Assembly (NCBI RefSeq): GCF_001005825.1
Contig: NZ_LBHV01000004.1
Coordinates: 496,001 to 560,000, forward strand
Direction of reading: 5' to 3'
Origin: Rhizobium sp. LC145
GTDB lineage: Bacteria; Pseudomonadota; Alphaproteobacteria; Rhizobiales; Rhizobiaceae
Length of the DNA: 64,000 bases
Both the position numbers and the translations under genes were made by a program. Under the pieces are notes generated by a model, which saw only the letters and a list, made by a program, of their open reading frames with translations, did no database searches and was not told where the DNA came from. Shown in pieces: positions 46,410 to 54,788 of this stretch (position 1 is the first letter of the stretch; every line of letters begins with the position of its first letter).

Positions 46410-46789
46410 TGCTGGCACCCCGCGATGAAGATCAGCGGGATTGCCACATAGATCACCGCGACGAAGCTGAGGCCCGAGAGGAGTAGCGTCGCAAATCCCT
46501 GAAAGAGCTTGCGGTCCTCGCGGGTCGGGTCGTCATGTGGCGGATCGTCCGAGCCGAACCCCCATTGCCGCCAGGCAAGGAGTGCCGCGATGACGATCAT
46601 CGCGAGCGCGAGCAGCGTGAAGATGCCGAGACCGATCCTCATCGTGTCGATCGAGATTTCGACCGCCATTTCCTTGGCGCAGAAGATGGCCATGGCGACG
46701 TAACAGACCAGGAAGTGCACGGCCCAAACGACAGGCGCCGTGAACAATGTCCAGAGAGTTTCGACCTCGCGCGGGATAAAGCTCTTCAT
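46406..46789 (-). CDS. Small membrane protein of the oxidase operon
   Basis: 127 residues with three hydrophobic segments (LFTAPVVWAVHFLVCYVAMA, MRIGLGIFTLLALAMIVIAA, GFATLLLSGLSFVAVIYVAI). It takes the position where a subunit IV-like or accessory protein often sits, seven bases after the subunit I/III gene. Related small proteins are found beside caa3-type oxidases in Rhizobiales, but the role is not established. Confidence 0.7.
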   Translation of the reverse strand: MKSFIPREVETLWTLFTAPVVWAVHFLVCYVAMAIFCAKEMAVEISIDTMRIGLGIFTLLALAMIVIAALLAWRQWGFGSDDPPHDDPTREDRKLFQGFATLLLSGLSFVAVIYVAIPLIFIAGCQQ

Positions 46790-46795
46790 CTCCGG

Positions 46796-49312
46796 TCACC
46801 TCGCCAATGGGAAAAGGCCGATCACGCTGAAGGTGACAACGGCGGTGACGGCCATGAAGTGCCAATAGAGAACGACGTTGCAGATGTCCTGGTCGTATTC
46901 CGCCGTCATCCGCCCCGTCAGGCTGCGGGCGAGGCAGTAGAGCTGCATGATCGCTCCGACGGCGCCATGGGCGACGGTCCAGATGGCCACGATCCAGACG
47001 ATCGCCGGATAGACATGCGCGGTCGGCTCCATGCCGTGGACATAGGGGCCGGCGAGACCCGCCGCGGAACCGGCGACCGTCAGCACGAAGGCGGCCACAA
47101 GGCCCAGCCGTGCGGCTGCGATCCGGCCACGGCCATTGAGTTCACGGGCAACGACCATCACGCCCCAGGCGATCAGGAAGAGAACCAGCGCGACCATGGG
47201 CCAGAAGACGCCCGGCCCCGCAATGCCGGCGGTGAAGTCCTCATGGATCGTCCAGTAGAAGAAGTAGCCGAAGATCAGGCTCGCAAAGGCCGTTCCGTCA
47301 CCGACCATCGTGATGAACATAGCCCACCAGCCGACGGACGCCGGCCCCGAGACATAGATCGGCAGCTTCTCGCCGAGCCCCACGTCCATCTCGGGCGCCT
47401 CGGGAATGGGCGCGGTTCCTGTCCAAAGCCAAACGAGCACAGCGATCAGGGTGATGATCGCGCAGACGATCGTGGTGATCCACCAATGGAAGGTGAGCGC
47501 GATGAAGACGCCGCCGAGCGCCAGGGCGGCGATGATCGTAACATAGGAGACGCCGCCGACGCGCAGGCACTGGATCGGCTTCGCGTCGAGCACCGAAGTC
47601 ACCAGCGTTTCGCGATAGCCCGATTTCGCATCCGGCAGGTAGAAGCGGCCCGCTTCGATATCCTCTTGGAGGTTGGGCTGGTCCCAAAGTGGATAACGGC
47701 TGTTGATGATCGGCACGGAACGCATACCCCAGGTCTCGTCGGGATCGTTGGTCCATTCCAGCGTTCCCGAATTCCAGAGATTGAGGTTCCTTTCGGAGGG
47801 CTTCGGCCTCGGCCGCACCACATCGATGACGAAGGTCGCGACACCCGTGGCGAAGATGAAGGCGCCGATGGTCGAGATAAGATTGAACCAGTCCCAGCCG
47901 ATCCCTTCCGGATAGGTGAAGACCCTGCGCGGCATGCCCCGCAGACCGGAGAAGTGCATAGGAAAGAAGCCGATGTTGAAACCGATGAACATCAGCCAGA
48001 AGGCGACCTTGCCCCAGGCGTCGCTCAGCTTCTTGCCGGTGAAGAAGGGGAAATAATAGTAGACCCCGGCGACGACCGGAAACAGCATGCCGCCGATCAG
48101 TACGTAATGCAGGTGAGCGACCACGAAATAGGTGTCGTGCGCCTGCCAGTCGAACGGCACCAGCGCCACCATGACGCCCGTCAGCCCGCCGATCACGAAG
48201 ATGATGATCCCGCCCGCCCCGAAGAGCATGGGCACGGAGAAGATCACCCGGCCCGCCAACATGGTGGCGATGAAGACGAAGATCTGCACGCCCGTCGGGA
48301 TGACCACGGCTTCGGAGGCCGCTGAAAAGAAGGCGAGCGATATCTGCGGCAGTCCGGTGGTGAACATGTGGTGGACCCAGAGCCCGAAGCTTAAGAACCC
48401 CGTGCCCACGGCGGCGAGCACGATCCACGAATAGCCGACGATCGGGCGCTGCGCGAAGGTCGGCACGATCATCGCCATCAGCGCGATCGCCGGCAGGAAG
48501 ATGATGTAGACTTCCGGATGGCCGAATATCCAGAAGAGGTGCTGCCAGAGCAGCGGATCGCCTCCCCGTTCCGCATCGAAGAACGGCCAGTCGAACATCC
48601 GCTCCATCTCGAAGAGGATGTCGCCGGCAATCAGCGGCGGAAAGGCGAAGAGGATCATGCCCGCGACGATCAGCAGGTACCAGGCGAACATCGGCATCAG
48701 GTTGACGCGCATGCCGGGCGCGCGGCACTTCATGATGCCGACGATGATCTCCACGGCCGCCGCGATCGACGCCACTTCGATGAAGGATAGACCGAGCAGC
48801 CAGATATCCGCACCGATGCCGGAAAATTCCTTGTCGGTGGCAAGCGGCGGATACATGAACCAGCCGGTATTCGGCGCCGAATTGAAGAAGATCGAGCCGC
48901 AGACGAAGATGCCGCCGATGAGGAAACTCCAGTAACCGAAGGCAGAAAGGCGCGGAAACGGCAGTTCCCGTGCGCCGAGCATGGACGGCAGGAGGAAGAT
49001 CGCGATCGCCTCGAAGATCGGCACCGCGAAGAGGAACATCATCACCGTTCCATGCAGCGTGAACGCCTGGTTGAAGAAATCCGCCGTCAGGAGATCGTTG
49101 TTGGGCACGACGAGCTGCAGCCGTATCAGGAGAGCGAGAAGGCCGGCAAACAGCATGAAGATGAAGGCCGTCACGCCGTACCAGAGACCGATCTGGCTGT
49201 TGTTCACCGATGTCCAGTAGCGGATGCCTTTCGGCGTTTCCCACACGTCACGCAGCCGCGCCTCCTGGGCCGCTCTCTCCTCCGGTGAAAAATTGCCGAG
49301 CTCCCTCTTCAT
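46796..49312 (-). CDS. coxA: Cytochrome c oxidase, fused subunits I and III
   Basis: 838 residues. The first about 560 are subunit I: heme-copper motifs include WQHLFWIFGHPEVYIIFLPA with the His265-Tyr269 crosslink pair, VHHMFTTGLPQ (Cu-B His pair), and HLHYVLIGG (heme ligands). The part after about residue 590 is subunit III-like, with several membrane segments (GWWAMFITMVGDGTAFASLI, MTAEYDQDICNVVLYWHFMA). Fusion of I and III is known in caa3-type oxidases. It reduces oxygen to water and pumps protons. It overlaps coxB by four bases. Confidence 0.93.
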   Translation of the reverse strand: MKRELGNFSPEERAAQEARLRDVWETPKGIRYWTSVNNSQIGLWYGVTAFIFMLFAGLLALLIRLQLVVPNNDLLTADFFNQAFTLHGTVMMFLFAVPIFEAIAIFLLPSMLGARELPFPRLSAFGYWSFLIGGIFVCGSIFFNSAPNTGWFMYPPLATDKEFSGIGADIWLLGLSFIEVASIAAAVEIIVGIMKCRAPGMRVNLMPMFAWYLLIVAGMILFAFPPLIAGDILFEMERMFDWPFFDAERGGDPLLWQHLFWIFGHPEVYIIFLPAIALMAMIVPTFAQRPIVGYSWIVLAAVGTGFLSFGLWVHHMFTTGLPQISLAFFSAASEAVVIPTGVQIFVFIATMLAGRVIFSVPMLFGAGGIIIFVIGGLTGVMVALVPFDWQAHDTYFVVAHLHYVLIGGMLFPVVAGVYYYFPFFTGKKLSDAWGKVAFWLMFIGFNIGFFPMHFSGLRGMPRRVFTYPEGIGWDWFNLISTIGAFIFATGVATFVIDVVRPRPKPSERNLNLWNSGTLEWTNDPDETWGMRSVPIINSRYPLWDQPNLQEDIEAGRFYLPDAKSGYRETLVTSVLDAKPIQCLRVGGVSYVTIIAALALGGVFIALTFHWWITTIVCAIITLIAVLVWLWTGTAPIPEAPEMDVGLGEKLPIYVSGPASVGWWAMFITMVGDGTAFASLIFGYFFYWTIHEDFTAGIAGPGVFWPMVALVLFLIAWGVMVVARELNGRGRIAAARLGLVAAFVLTVAGSAAGLAGPYVHGMEPTAHVYPAIVWIVAIWTVAHGAVGAIMQLYCLARSLTGRMTAEYDQDICNVVLYWHFMAVTAVVTFSVIGLFPLAR

Positions 49313-50385
49313 CTGAGCTCCTTCAGATAGGCGGCGATCCGCTCGACGTCGTCCTCGGGCAGCATGCCGAAAGAGGGCATCCTCGCCTGCGGTTTGATTT
49401 CGGTGGGATAGCGGATGAAGCGCGCGATATGCTCCTGCGTATTTGAAAGGGTTCCCGCGCCGACCGTCGCCCGTTCTCCGAACGCGGTCAGGTCTGGACC
49501 GATCGTCCCTCTCGCCTCGGTGCCGGAAATGGCATGGCAGGCGGCACAGCCGTGGCGCAGGAACAGCGCAAGGCCGTCCCCTCCGGTATTTGCCGAAGCG
49601 GCCGTGCGCGCCGAAAGCCAGGTGTCGTACTCGGCCGGTTCGAGCACCAGAACGGAAAAGGCCATCAAGGCGTGGGAGGGACCGCAGAATTCGGCACAGA
49701 CGCCGCGATAGGTGCCGGGCCGCGATGCCTCCAGCATCAGCCGGTTGGTTCGCCCGGGGATCATGTCCATCTTGCCGCCGAGCGCGGGAATCCAGAAGGA
49801 GTGGATGACGTCCGGCGATTTCACCTCGAAAACCACCGGCTCGCCGACGGGCATCCGCACCTCGTTGGCCGTCTCGAAGGCGAGCTCACCATCCGAACCG
49901 AAATAACGCACCCGCCACCAGAACTGTTCGCCGGTGACCTCGATCCGCCGCATGCCGCCATCCTCTCCCTGAAACCAGGGGCGGATGTTCGGCATCAGCC
50001 ATACCGCATAGGAGAGAAGGGCTGCGAGAATGAGCACGGGCAGGATCGCGCCGCACCAAAGGATCACCCGTCCTGCCGCCGCCTCCGAAAGGGCTTCACG
50101 CTTGAGACGTCCCGCATAGATGAGCGCGCCGACGACGGTGACCCAGATCAGCACGGCACCGACAAGCATGGTGAAGAAGAGCGTTGCTATGTCCCGTGCC
50201 TCCGGTCCCGCGGGATCGAGGGTGGATTGCACGCCGGAACAGGAGGCAAGCAAGAACGAGAGACCGAGGAAAATGCCGCAGGAGAACGGAAAGCCCCGGA
50301 AGGGAACGCCTCCACCGAAGCCGGCTTTCGATCGGATTGGCCGGCATTTGCTGCCGGTCAAGCGGTCATTTTTCATTCGGCACAT
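49309..50385 (-). CDS. coxB: Cytochrome c oxidase subunit II with C-terminal cytochrome c domain
   Basis: 358 residues. A lipobox-like LLASC follows the N-terminal hydrophobic run, two membrane segments come next (FFTMLVGAVLIWVTVVGALI, ILPVLILAALLSYAVWLMPN), then the CuA domain (GEQFWWRVRYFG, and CAEFCGPSHALMAF with Cys-x3-Cys-x3-His). The C-terminal 100 residues carry CAACH, a single c-type heme, as in caa3 oxidases. Translation may start at ATG 50385 or ATG 50376. It is first in a five-gene operon, with a GSR-type site 51 bases upstream. Confidence 0.92.
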   Translation of the reverse strand: MCRMKNDRLTGSKCRPIRSKAGFGGGVPFRGFPFSCGIFLGLSFLLASCSGVQSTLDPAGPEARDIATLFFTMLVGAVLIWVTVVGALIYAGRLKREALSEAAAGRVILWCGAILPVLILAALLSYAVWLMPNIRPWFQGEDGGMRRIEVTGEQFWWRVRYFGSDGELAFETANEVRMPVGEPVVFEVKSPDVIHSFWIPALGGKMDMIPGRTNRLMLEASRPGTYRGVCAEFCGPSHALMAFSVLVLEPAEYDTWLSARTAASANTGGDGLALFLRHGCAACHAISGTEARGTIGPDLTAFGERATVGAGTLSNTQEHIARFIRYPTEIKPQARMPSFGMLPEDDVERIAAYLKELR

Positions 50386-50435
50386 GTTCGGCGAGCGGGG
50401 CTGGAGGTTGCAAACCGCAAAAACATTCCGCCAAA

Positions 50436-50460
50436 AACACGCTTCTCCGTAATTTGTTCC
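50436..50460 (-). promoter_or_regulatory. GSR-type promoter candidate for the oxidase operon
   Basis: On the minus strand: GGAAC at 50460-50456, 16 bases, TGTT at 50439-50436, 50 bases before coxB. Confidence 0.52.
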
Positions 50461-50500
50461 AACAGAGCGGTAACAAACTGTAACCGGCGGAGAAAAATTT

Positions 50501-50525
50501 GGAACGATTCCGGCTAGGAGGGGTT
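50501..50525 (+). promoter_or_regulatory. GSR-type promoter for the 65-residue gene and pfpI
   Basis: GGAAC at 50501-50505, 16 bases, GGTT at 50522-50525, 49 bases before the start codon. It is divergent from the oxidase site, 40 bases away. Confidence 0.6.
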
Positions 50526-50574
50526 AGTCGTCTGCGTTGGGTTTGACCCCAATTTTCGCGACGGGAGAGAGATC

Positions 50575-50772
50575 ATGCGAAACCTCATTGCCATGCTGAA
50601 GGAAAAATTCGTTCGGGCGGCTTCGATAAAGAAATGCGTGCAGCAGCAGAACGGCGAGATGCAAGTCGTGGTTCCGGAAGCCGTCGTGCTTCCGCTGCCG
50701 AAGGCACCGCGCGAGGAGATCAGCGTGCCGGCTTCCATCAACGGGCGGGATTTGTCGACCGGCCGCCTCTGA
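50575..50772 (+). CDS. Hypothetical protein, 65 residues
   Basis: 65 residues: a basic N-terminal helix (MRNLIAMLKEKFVRAASIKK), then VQQQNGEMQVVVPEAVVLPL and a short polar end. No signal peptide or membrane span is convincing. GGGAGAGAG upstream of ATG 50575 is a ribosome site. It precedes the PfpI-like gene by 48 bases and probably shares its transcript from a GSR-type promoter. No family recognised. Confidence 0.6.
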   Translation: MRNLIAMLKEKFVRAASIKKCVQQQNGEMQVVVPEAVVLPLPKAPREEISVPASINGRDLSTGRL

Positions 50773-50820
50773 CGGCGGCTGAAATCTCAAGCACGAAATC
50801 TCATGTGAAAGGAGTTCGCG

Positions 50821-51381
50821 ATGGCTGCCATCGAGTCCGCAACCATTCTCATCCTTGCAGCCGACGGCTACGAACGTTCTGAATTGCGCGTGCCGCTGGA
50901 GGAACTGCGAAAACGCGGCGCCAAGGTGAAGATCGCCTCGATCAAGACCGGCGAAATCAAGAGCTGGGACCAGAAGGACTGGGGCGACACCGTACCCGTC
51001 GATCTCGCAGCCGCGGACGTCGAGACCGAGGAATTCGACGCGCTCGTCCTGCCGGGCGGTCAGATCAATCCAGACATTCTGCGCGCCAACGACGATGCAA
51101 TGCGCGTCGTGCGCGATTTCGTGAAGAGCGGCAAGCCGGTGGCTGCCATCTGCCATGCGCCCTGGCTGCTCGTCGAAGCGGACGCGTTGCGTGGACGCAA
51201 GGCCACTTCCTATCATTCGATCCGCACGGATGTCCGCAATGCCGGCGCCACATGGGAGGACAAGGAAGTGGTCACCGACAACGGCATCATCACCTCCCGC
51301 TCACCAAAGGACTTGCCGGCCTTCGTCGCGAAAATCGTCGAGGAAGTACAGGAAGGCCGCCACAATCGCCGGGCAGCGTGA
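50821..51381 (+). CDS. DJ-1/PfpI-family protein (type 1 glutamine amidotransferase-like)
   Basis: 186 residues. Catalytic-type residues are present: Glu18 in AADGYERSEL, and the nucleophile elbow Cys111-His112 in VAAICHAPWLLVEADALRGR. Members include the general stress protein 18/PfpI group, with activities reported as glyoxalase III, deglycase or protease; which applies here cannot be read. GAAAGGAG upstream of ATG 50821 is a strong ribosome site. A perfect hairpin terminator follows. Confidence 0.88.
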   Translation: MAAIESATILILAADGYERSELRVPLEELRKRGAKVKIASIKTGEIKSWDQKDWGDTVPVDLAAADVETEEFDALVLPGGQINPDILRANDDAMRVVRDFVKSGKPVAAICHAPWLLVEADALRGRKATSYHSIRTDVRNAGATWEDKEVVTDNGIITSRSPKDLPAFVAKIVEEVQEGRHNRRAA

Positions 51382-51412
51382 CCGCCACGCTACGCTCTCA
51401 GAGCTCGGCGAC

Positions 51413-51440
51413 AACCGCCCGCGATCATTCGCGGGCGGTT
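51413..51440. terminator. Bidirectional terminator between pfpI-like gene and topoisomerase IB
   Basis: A perfect 12-base stem, AACCGCCCGCGA (51413-51424) and TCGCGGGCGGTT (51429-51440), with a 4-base loop. It lies between convergent genes and ends in TT/AA on both sides. Confidence 0.8.
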
Positions 51441-51441
51441 T

Positions 51442-52485
51442 CTATTCCGAGGTAGCCCACAGAAAGGCAAGCAGCCGGCGCTCATCCACCCGAAGGCCTC
51501 TCGGGCAGGATATTTCCTCCCCCAAAAGCTTCTCCAACGGCGAGATATCCTCCGAAAGCGCAAGTATGGAAGGATGGATATAGCTGGACCGGCAGACCGC
51601 CGGCGTATTGTGCAGCGCTTCCGCCGCCGCCTTGCACAAGGTCTTGATCTTGGGCCGTCTCCCCTCCTCCTTCACGATATCCCAGGCCTTGCGGAACGCA
51701 GCAAGGCTTCCGCCCCACGTGCGGAATGTCTTGGCCGATACGGCAAACCCGGCCGCCTTGGCGAGATAGGCGTTCAGCCTGCCGGAATCGACCGGATGCG
51801 GCACGCCGTTCTCATCCGGCCACGAGAACAACTGGCGCCCCGGCAGATCGGCGATCTCCTCGAATATACGCTGCAGCCGCCGGTTTCTAAGCGTGTGGCG
51901 GACGCGCTTGCCGCCCTTGGCCGTGAAGCGCAGCAGAACGGCATCGTCGGAAACGGTCATATGGCGCTTCAGAAGCGTGGTGGCACCATAGGTGCGGTTC
52001 TCACGCGCATAGGCCCGGCTGCCGACCCGCAAGTGCGTAACGTCCATCAGCGCCACCAGCGCGGCGATCACCGCATCCGACTTGTCCAGGCCCTGAGCGA
52101 GATCGCGTTCGGCGCGGCGGCGGATGCGCGGCAAGGCCTCGGCAAACTGGATCAACTGGTCGAATTTCTGCTCGCTGCGGAAATTCTGCCAGTCGGGGTG
52201 GTAGCGATACTGCTTCCGCCCTCGTGAATCATAGCCGGTCGCCTGTAGGTGGCCATTCGCATCCAGGCATATCCAGACATTCTCATAGGCGGGCGGCAGC
52301 CCGAGCGCGTCGATCCTCGCCCGTTCCTCCGGATCGGTCAGAAGCTCTCCATCCGGCAGGCGATAACAGAACCCTCGCCCCCGCCGGAGCCGGCGAATGC
52401 CCGGTTCCGTGTCGCTGACATAGGTAAGCCCGATGGATTTGAGGGAGGCGGCATCGATTTCGATGGTCTTCGGAAGTGCGTCCAT
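51442..52485 (-). CDS. DNA topoisomerase IB
   Basis: 347 residues, the poxvirus-like bacterial form. It relaxes supercoils through a 3'-phosphotyrosyl bond. Motifs: TYVSDTEPGIRRLRRGRGFC at the N-terminus, RYHPDWQNFRSEQKFDQL, ENRTYGATTLLKRHM, FTAKGGKRVRH and the catalytic Tyr302 in SSYIHPSIL. The only reasonable start is ATG 52485, since the conserved N-terminus begins at residue 17. The GSR-type -10 ends just nine bases upstream, so the transcript may be leaderless. Confidence 0.92.
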   Translation of the reverse strand: MDALPKTIEIDAASLKSIGLTYVSDTEPGIRRLRRGRGFCYRLPDGELLTDPEERARIDALGLPPAYENVWICLDANGHLQATGYDSRGRKQYRYHPDWQNFRSEQKFDQLIQFAEALPRIRRRAERDLAQGLDKSDAVIAALVALMDVTHLRVGSRAYARENRTYGATTLLKRHMTVSDDAVLLRFTAKGGKRVRHTLRNRRLQRIFEEIADLPGRQLFSWPDENGVPHPVDSGRLNAYLAKAAGFAVSAKTFRTWGGSLAAFRKAWDIVKEEGRRPKIKTLCKAAAEALHNTPAVCRSSYIHPSILALSEDISPLEKLLGEEISCPRGLRVDERRLLAFLWATSE

Positions 52486-52493
52486 GGCCGCTT

Positions 52494-52518
52494 AACGGCA
52501 GCCACGAAACGAAGTTCC
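52494..52518 (-). promoter_or_regulatory. GSR-type promoter for topoisomerase IB
   Basis: On the minus strand: GGAAC at 52518-52514, 16 bases, CGTT at 52497-52494. Full consensus. The -10 is only 8 bases from the ATG. Confidence 0.62.
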
Positions 52519-52527
52519 TCGCGCGGC

Positions 52528-54222
52528 TCAATTGAAGGCGAGATCCTTGAGGCTTTCGGAGGAATCCCGCTCGAAGGCCGCACGGGGTGCCGTCAGTGTC
52601 CAGCGCAAACCTTCGTTCAGGAACTGCATCTCGACGGTTCCGCTGAAGGCGGCCGAAGCGTGTCGCTGGACGATAGTCGTGCCGAAGCCTGTCCGGGAAG
52701 GTTCCTTGGCAGGCGGACCATCCAGCTCCTCCCATCGGATGCGAAGCTTCGTCTCGTCGTCGACCTCGAGGTTTTCCCAGGTGAGGCAGACCTTGCCCTG
52801 AGGCACGGAGAGAGCGCCGTATTTGACGGAATTCGTAGCGAGCTCGTGCAGGACGAGCCCGAGGTTCTGCACCGCCTCCGCCTTCAACGTGAAATCTTCG
52901 CCGCGCATCTCCACCCGCTCGAAGGCTTCCGCGAAAGTACCCAGTTGGATTTCCACCACACGGCGGATCGACACGCCGGCCCATTGCTCCCGCGCCAAGG
53001 CTTCGATGGATTTGCCGAGCCCTTGCAGACGGTTGCCGATCGCCTTCTGGAATTCCTCCATCGTCGTGTCCTGGCGGGCGAGCTGCCGCATCATCGCCTG
53101 GACGAGCGTCAGGATGTTCTTCGTGCGATGAACGAGTTCATGGAGAATGAGGTGTATGCGGTCCTCGGCCTGGCTCCGGTCGAAGGAGGCGTTGGAAAGG
53201 GCGATGGCGATCTGGTTCGCCTCGGTGATCTTCGTTTCGACCGGCGAGACGATCTCGCCCTTGCCGATCCTTTCCGCCATTTCGGCGATCTGCCGGATCG
53301 GAATACGAAGCTGGCGCGCAACGAGCCAGGCGAACAGCATGCCGATGGCAAGGAACAGGAGGCTTCCCCCGATCAACTGCCGCATCGTCGAAAGGATGCT
53401 CGCCTGTGCCGATTCGATCGGTCCCCAGACGATCGCCTTCCACGACCATCCGGTAACCTGGGCATAGCCGTACATCTGCCGCGGGGCTCCGTCGACATCC
53501 TCGATCGTGCCGCTGAAGCCGCTCATCAGGCGCAGGGTCTCTTCCGGAAATGTGCTGCCGAAAGCGAGGCTTTTGTCGCCGCTGGAAGTCACGACCTTGC
53601 CGGTGCCGTCCACCACCGCCACCGACCAGTCCTTCACCAGCCCTTCGGTCGAGACCAGCCTTTGGAGATCTTCGACGTTCTGCGTCATGATGAGGGCGGC
53701 ACCCACATGCGAAAGAGACCGCGGCAACGGCAGCGTGATATTGAAGACGAAACGGCCGCTCGTCGCTCCGAAGAAGACGTTGGAAACCTCGGTCACCCGC
53801 GATTTGAGCGCCGATTCCAGCGAGCCCACATTGGCGACCTTACCGAGAGGAGTGCCGAACGGCACCCGCGTGTTCAGGCGCTGCTGGCCGTCACGGTCGA
53901 CGAGGATGACATAGACCGAATTCGAACGCAGGCTGTTCTGGGTTCGATTGTGAAAGGAGCGCAGGTCGCCGTTTTCGAGTTCCGGCGATGTGGCGAGGAT
54001 GCGAAGCGTCGTCGACATGTCCTGCAGCTCGCGATCGATCGCACGCGCCACGAGCTGGGCGTCCTCCGCCGTTTCATTGGAGAGAATCTCGCGCTCGTTC
54101 GACTCCAGTTCCATCATCAGGAACGCGACGAACACAAGCAGCGGCACGGCGACCACCGCCGCGAGCGCGACCAGGTAGACACCGATGGACGCGGTTGGAA
54201 AAAGACGCGAAACCCTAATCAT
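52528..54222 (-). CDS. Membrane sensor histidine kinase of the HWE family
   Basis: 564 residues. First membrane segment at about 13-37 (VYLVALAAVVAVPLLVFVAF), a periplasmic sensor region of about 240 residues with cache-like character, a second segment (LIGGSLLFLAIGMLFAWLVA), a HAMP linker, then the kinase. The phosphoacceptor helix is LHELVHRTKNILTLVQAMMR and the ATP-binding part has GLVLHELATNSVKYGALSVP and RIRWEELDGPP, with the W-E-E that gives HWE kinases their name. HWE kinases feed the PhyR branch of the alphaproteobacterial stress response in several species, so this is a candidate GSR input sensor. Start ATG 54222 is chosen as it opens just before the first membrane segment. Confidence 0.85.
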   Translation of the reverse strand: MIRVSRLFPTASIGVYLVALAAVVAVPLLVFVAFLMMELESNEREILSNETAEDAQLVARAIDRELQDMSTTLRILATSPELENGDLRSFHNRTQNSLRSNSVYVILVDRDGQQRLNTRVPFGTPLGKVANVGSLESALKSRVTEVSNVFFGATSGRFVFNITLPLPRSLSHVGAALIMTQNVEDLQRLVSTEGLVKDWSVAVVDGTGKVVTSSGDKSLAFGSTFPEETLRLMSGFSGTIEDVDGAPRQMYGYAQVTGWSWKAIVWGPIESAQASILSTMRQLIGGSLLFLAIGMLFAWLVARQLRIPIRQIAEMAERIGKGEIVSPVETKITEANQIAIALSNASFDRSQAEDRIHLILHELVHRTKNILTLVQAMMRQLARQDTTMEEFQKAIGNRLQGLGKSIEALAREQWAGVSIRRVVEIQLGTFAEAFERVEMRGEDFTLKAEAVQNLGLVLHELATNSVKYGALSVPQGKVCLTWENLEVDDETKLRIRWEELDGPPAKEPSRTGFGTTIVQRHASAAFSGTVEMQFLNEGLRWTLTAPRAAFERDSSESLKDLAFN

Positions 54223-54488
54223 TTCGCGCCCTTGCCATACGCGGCACACTGCAGGGGCAACAAGCTCCCGCACGCATTTTCATTTCGTATCCCGCCCTTT
54301 TGCTAATATAGCAACGAATACTTTTCTATCCGCTTTTGCAGGCAGGGCCAAGGATTGATTGCCGGCAATGTTCCTTCTTCTTCATCAATGGGGGATCGGC
54401 CACAGGTAGGCGGCAGCCGCCCTGCAATCATGGATCCAGGGCGGCTGAAGGGCTCATCGGCTGAATAGATGGGCGATATCGCGGGGCG

Positions 54489-54743
54489 TCAGGAGGTGTG
54501 CTTGTGCCGTTCGCCGACGTCGAAATTGAGAGACCATTCGCTCTTCGGCGCCTTCCGTCCGGGAGGCATCTTGTGCGCCGTCGCATCTTCCGACCCGGTG
54601 ATCTTCGTCGGCTTGGCACTCGCCACGCCGCTGGCTTTGGCACCTTCTCTGGTTCTTGCGAATTGCCCTTCGGCGTCGCGCCGAATGGTATCCGCCTTGT
54701 CGTCCTTGCCGGATTTCGTCATCAAACCGCTCCGCTTTCCCAT
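54489..54743 (-). CDS. Hypothetical protein, 84 residues, Lys/Ala/Gly-rich
   Basis: 84 residues: GKRSGLMTKSGKDDKADTIR, EGQFARTREGAKASGVASAK and a C-terminal SLNFDVGERHKHTS. It is charged and probably disordered. It lies 45 bases after the BON gene on the same strand, so it may share its stress promoter. A shorter start at the internal Met8 is possible. The 266 bases between it and the HWE kinase (54223-54488) show no other gene. Confidence 0.5.
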   Translation of the reverse strand: MGKRSGLMTKSGKDDKADTIRRDAEGQFARTREGAKASGVASAKPTKITGSEDATAHKMPPGRKAPKSEWSLNFDVGERHKHTS

Positions 54744-54788
54744 GGACGCCCGGATGGCGCCCTCACTTTTGGCCTGTGAACCCGCATC

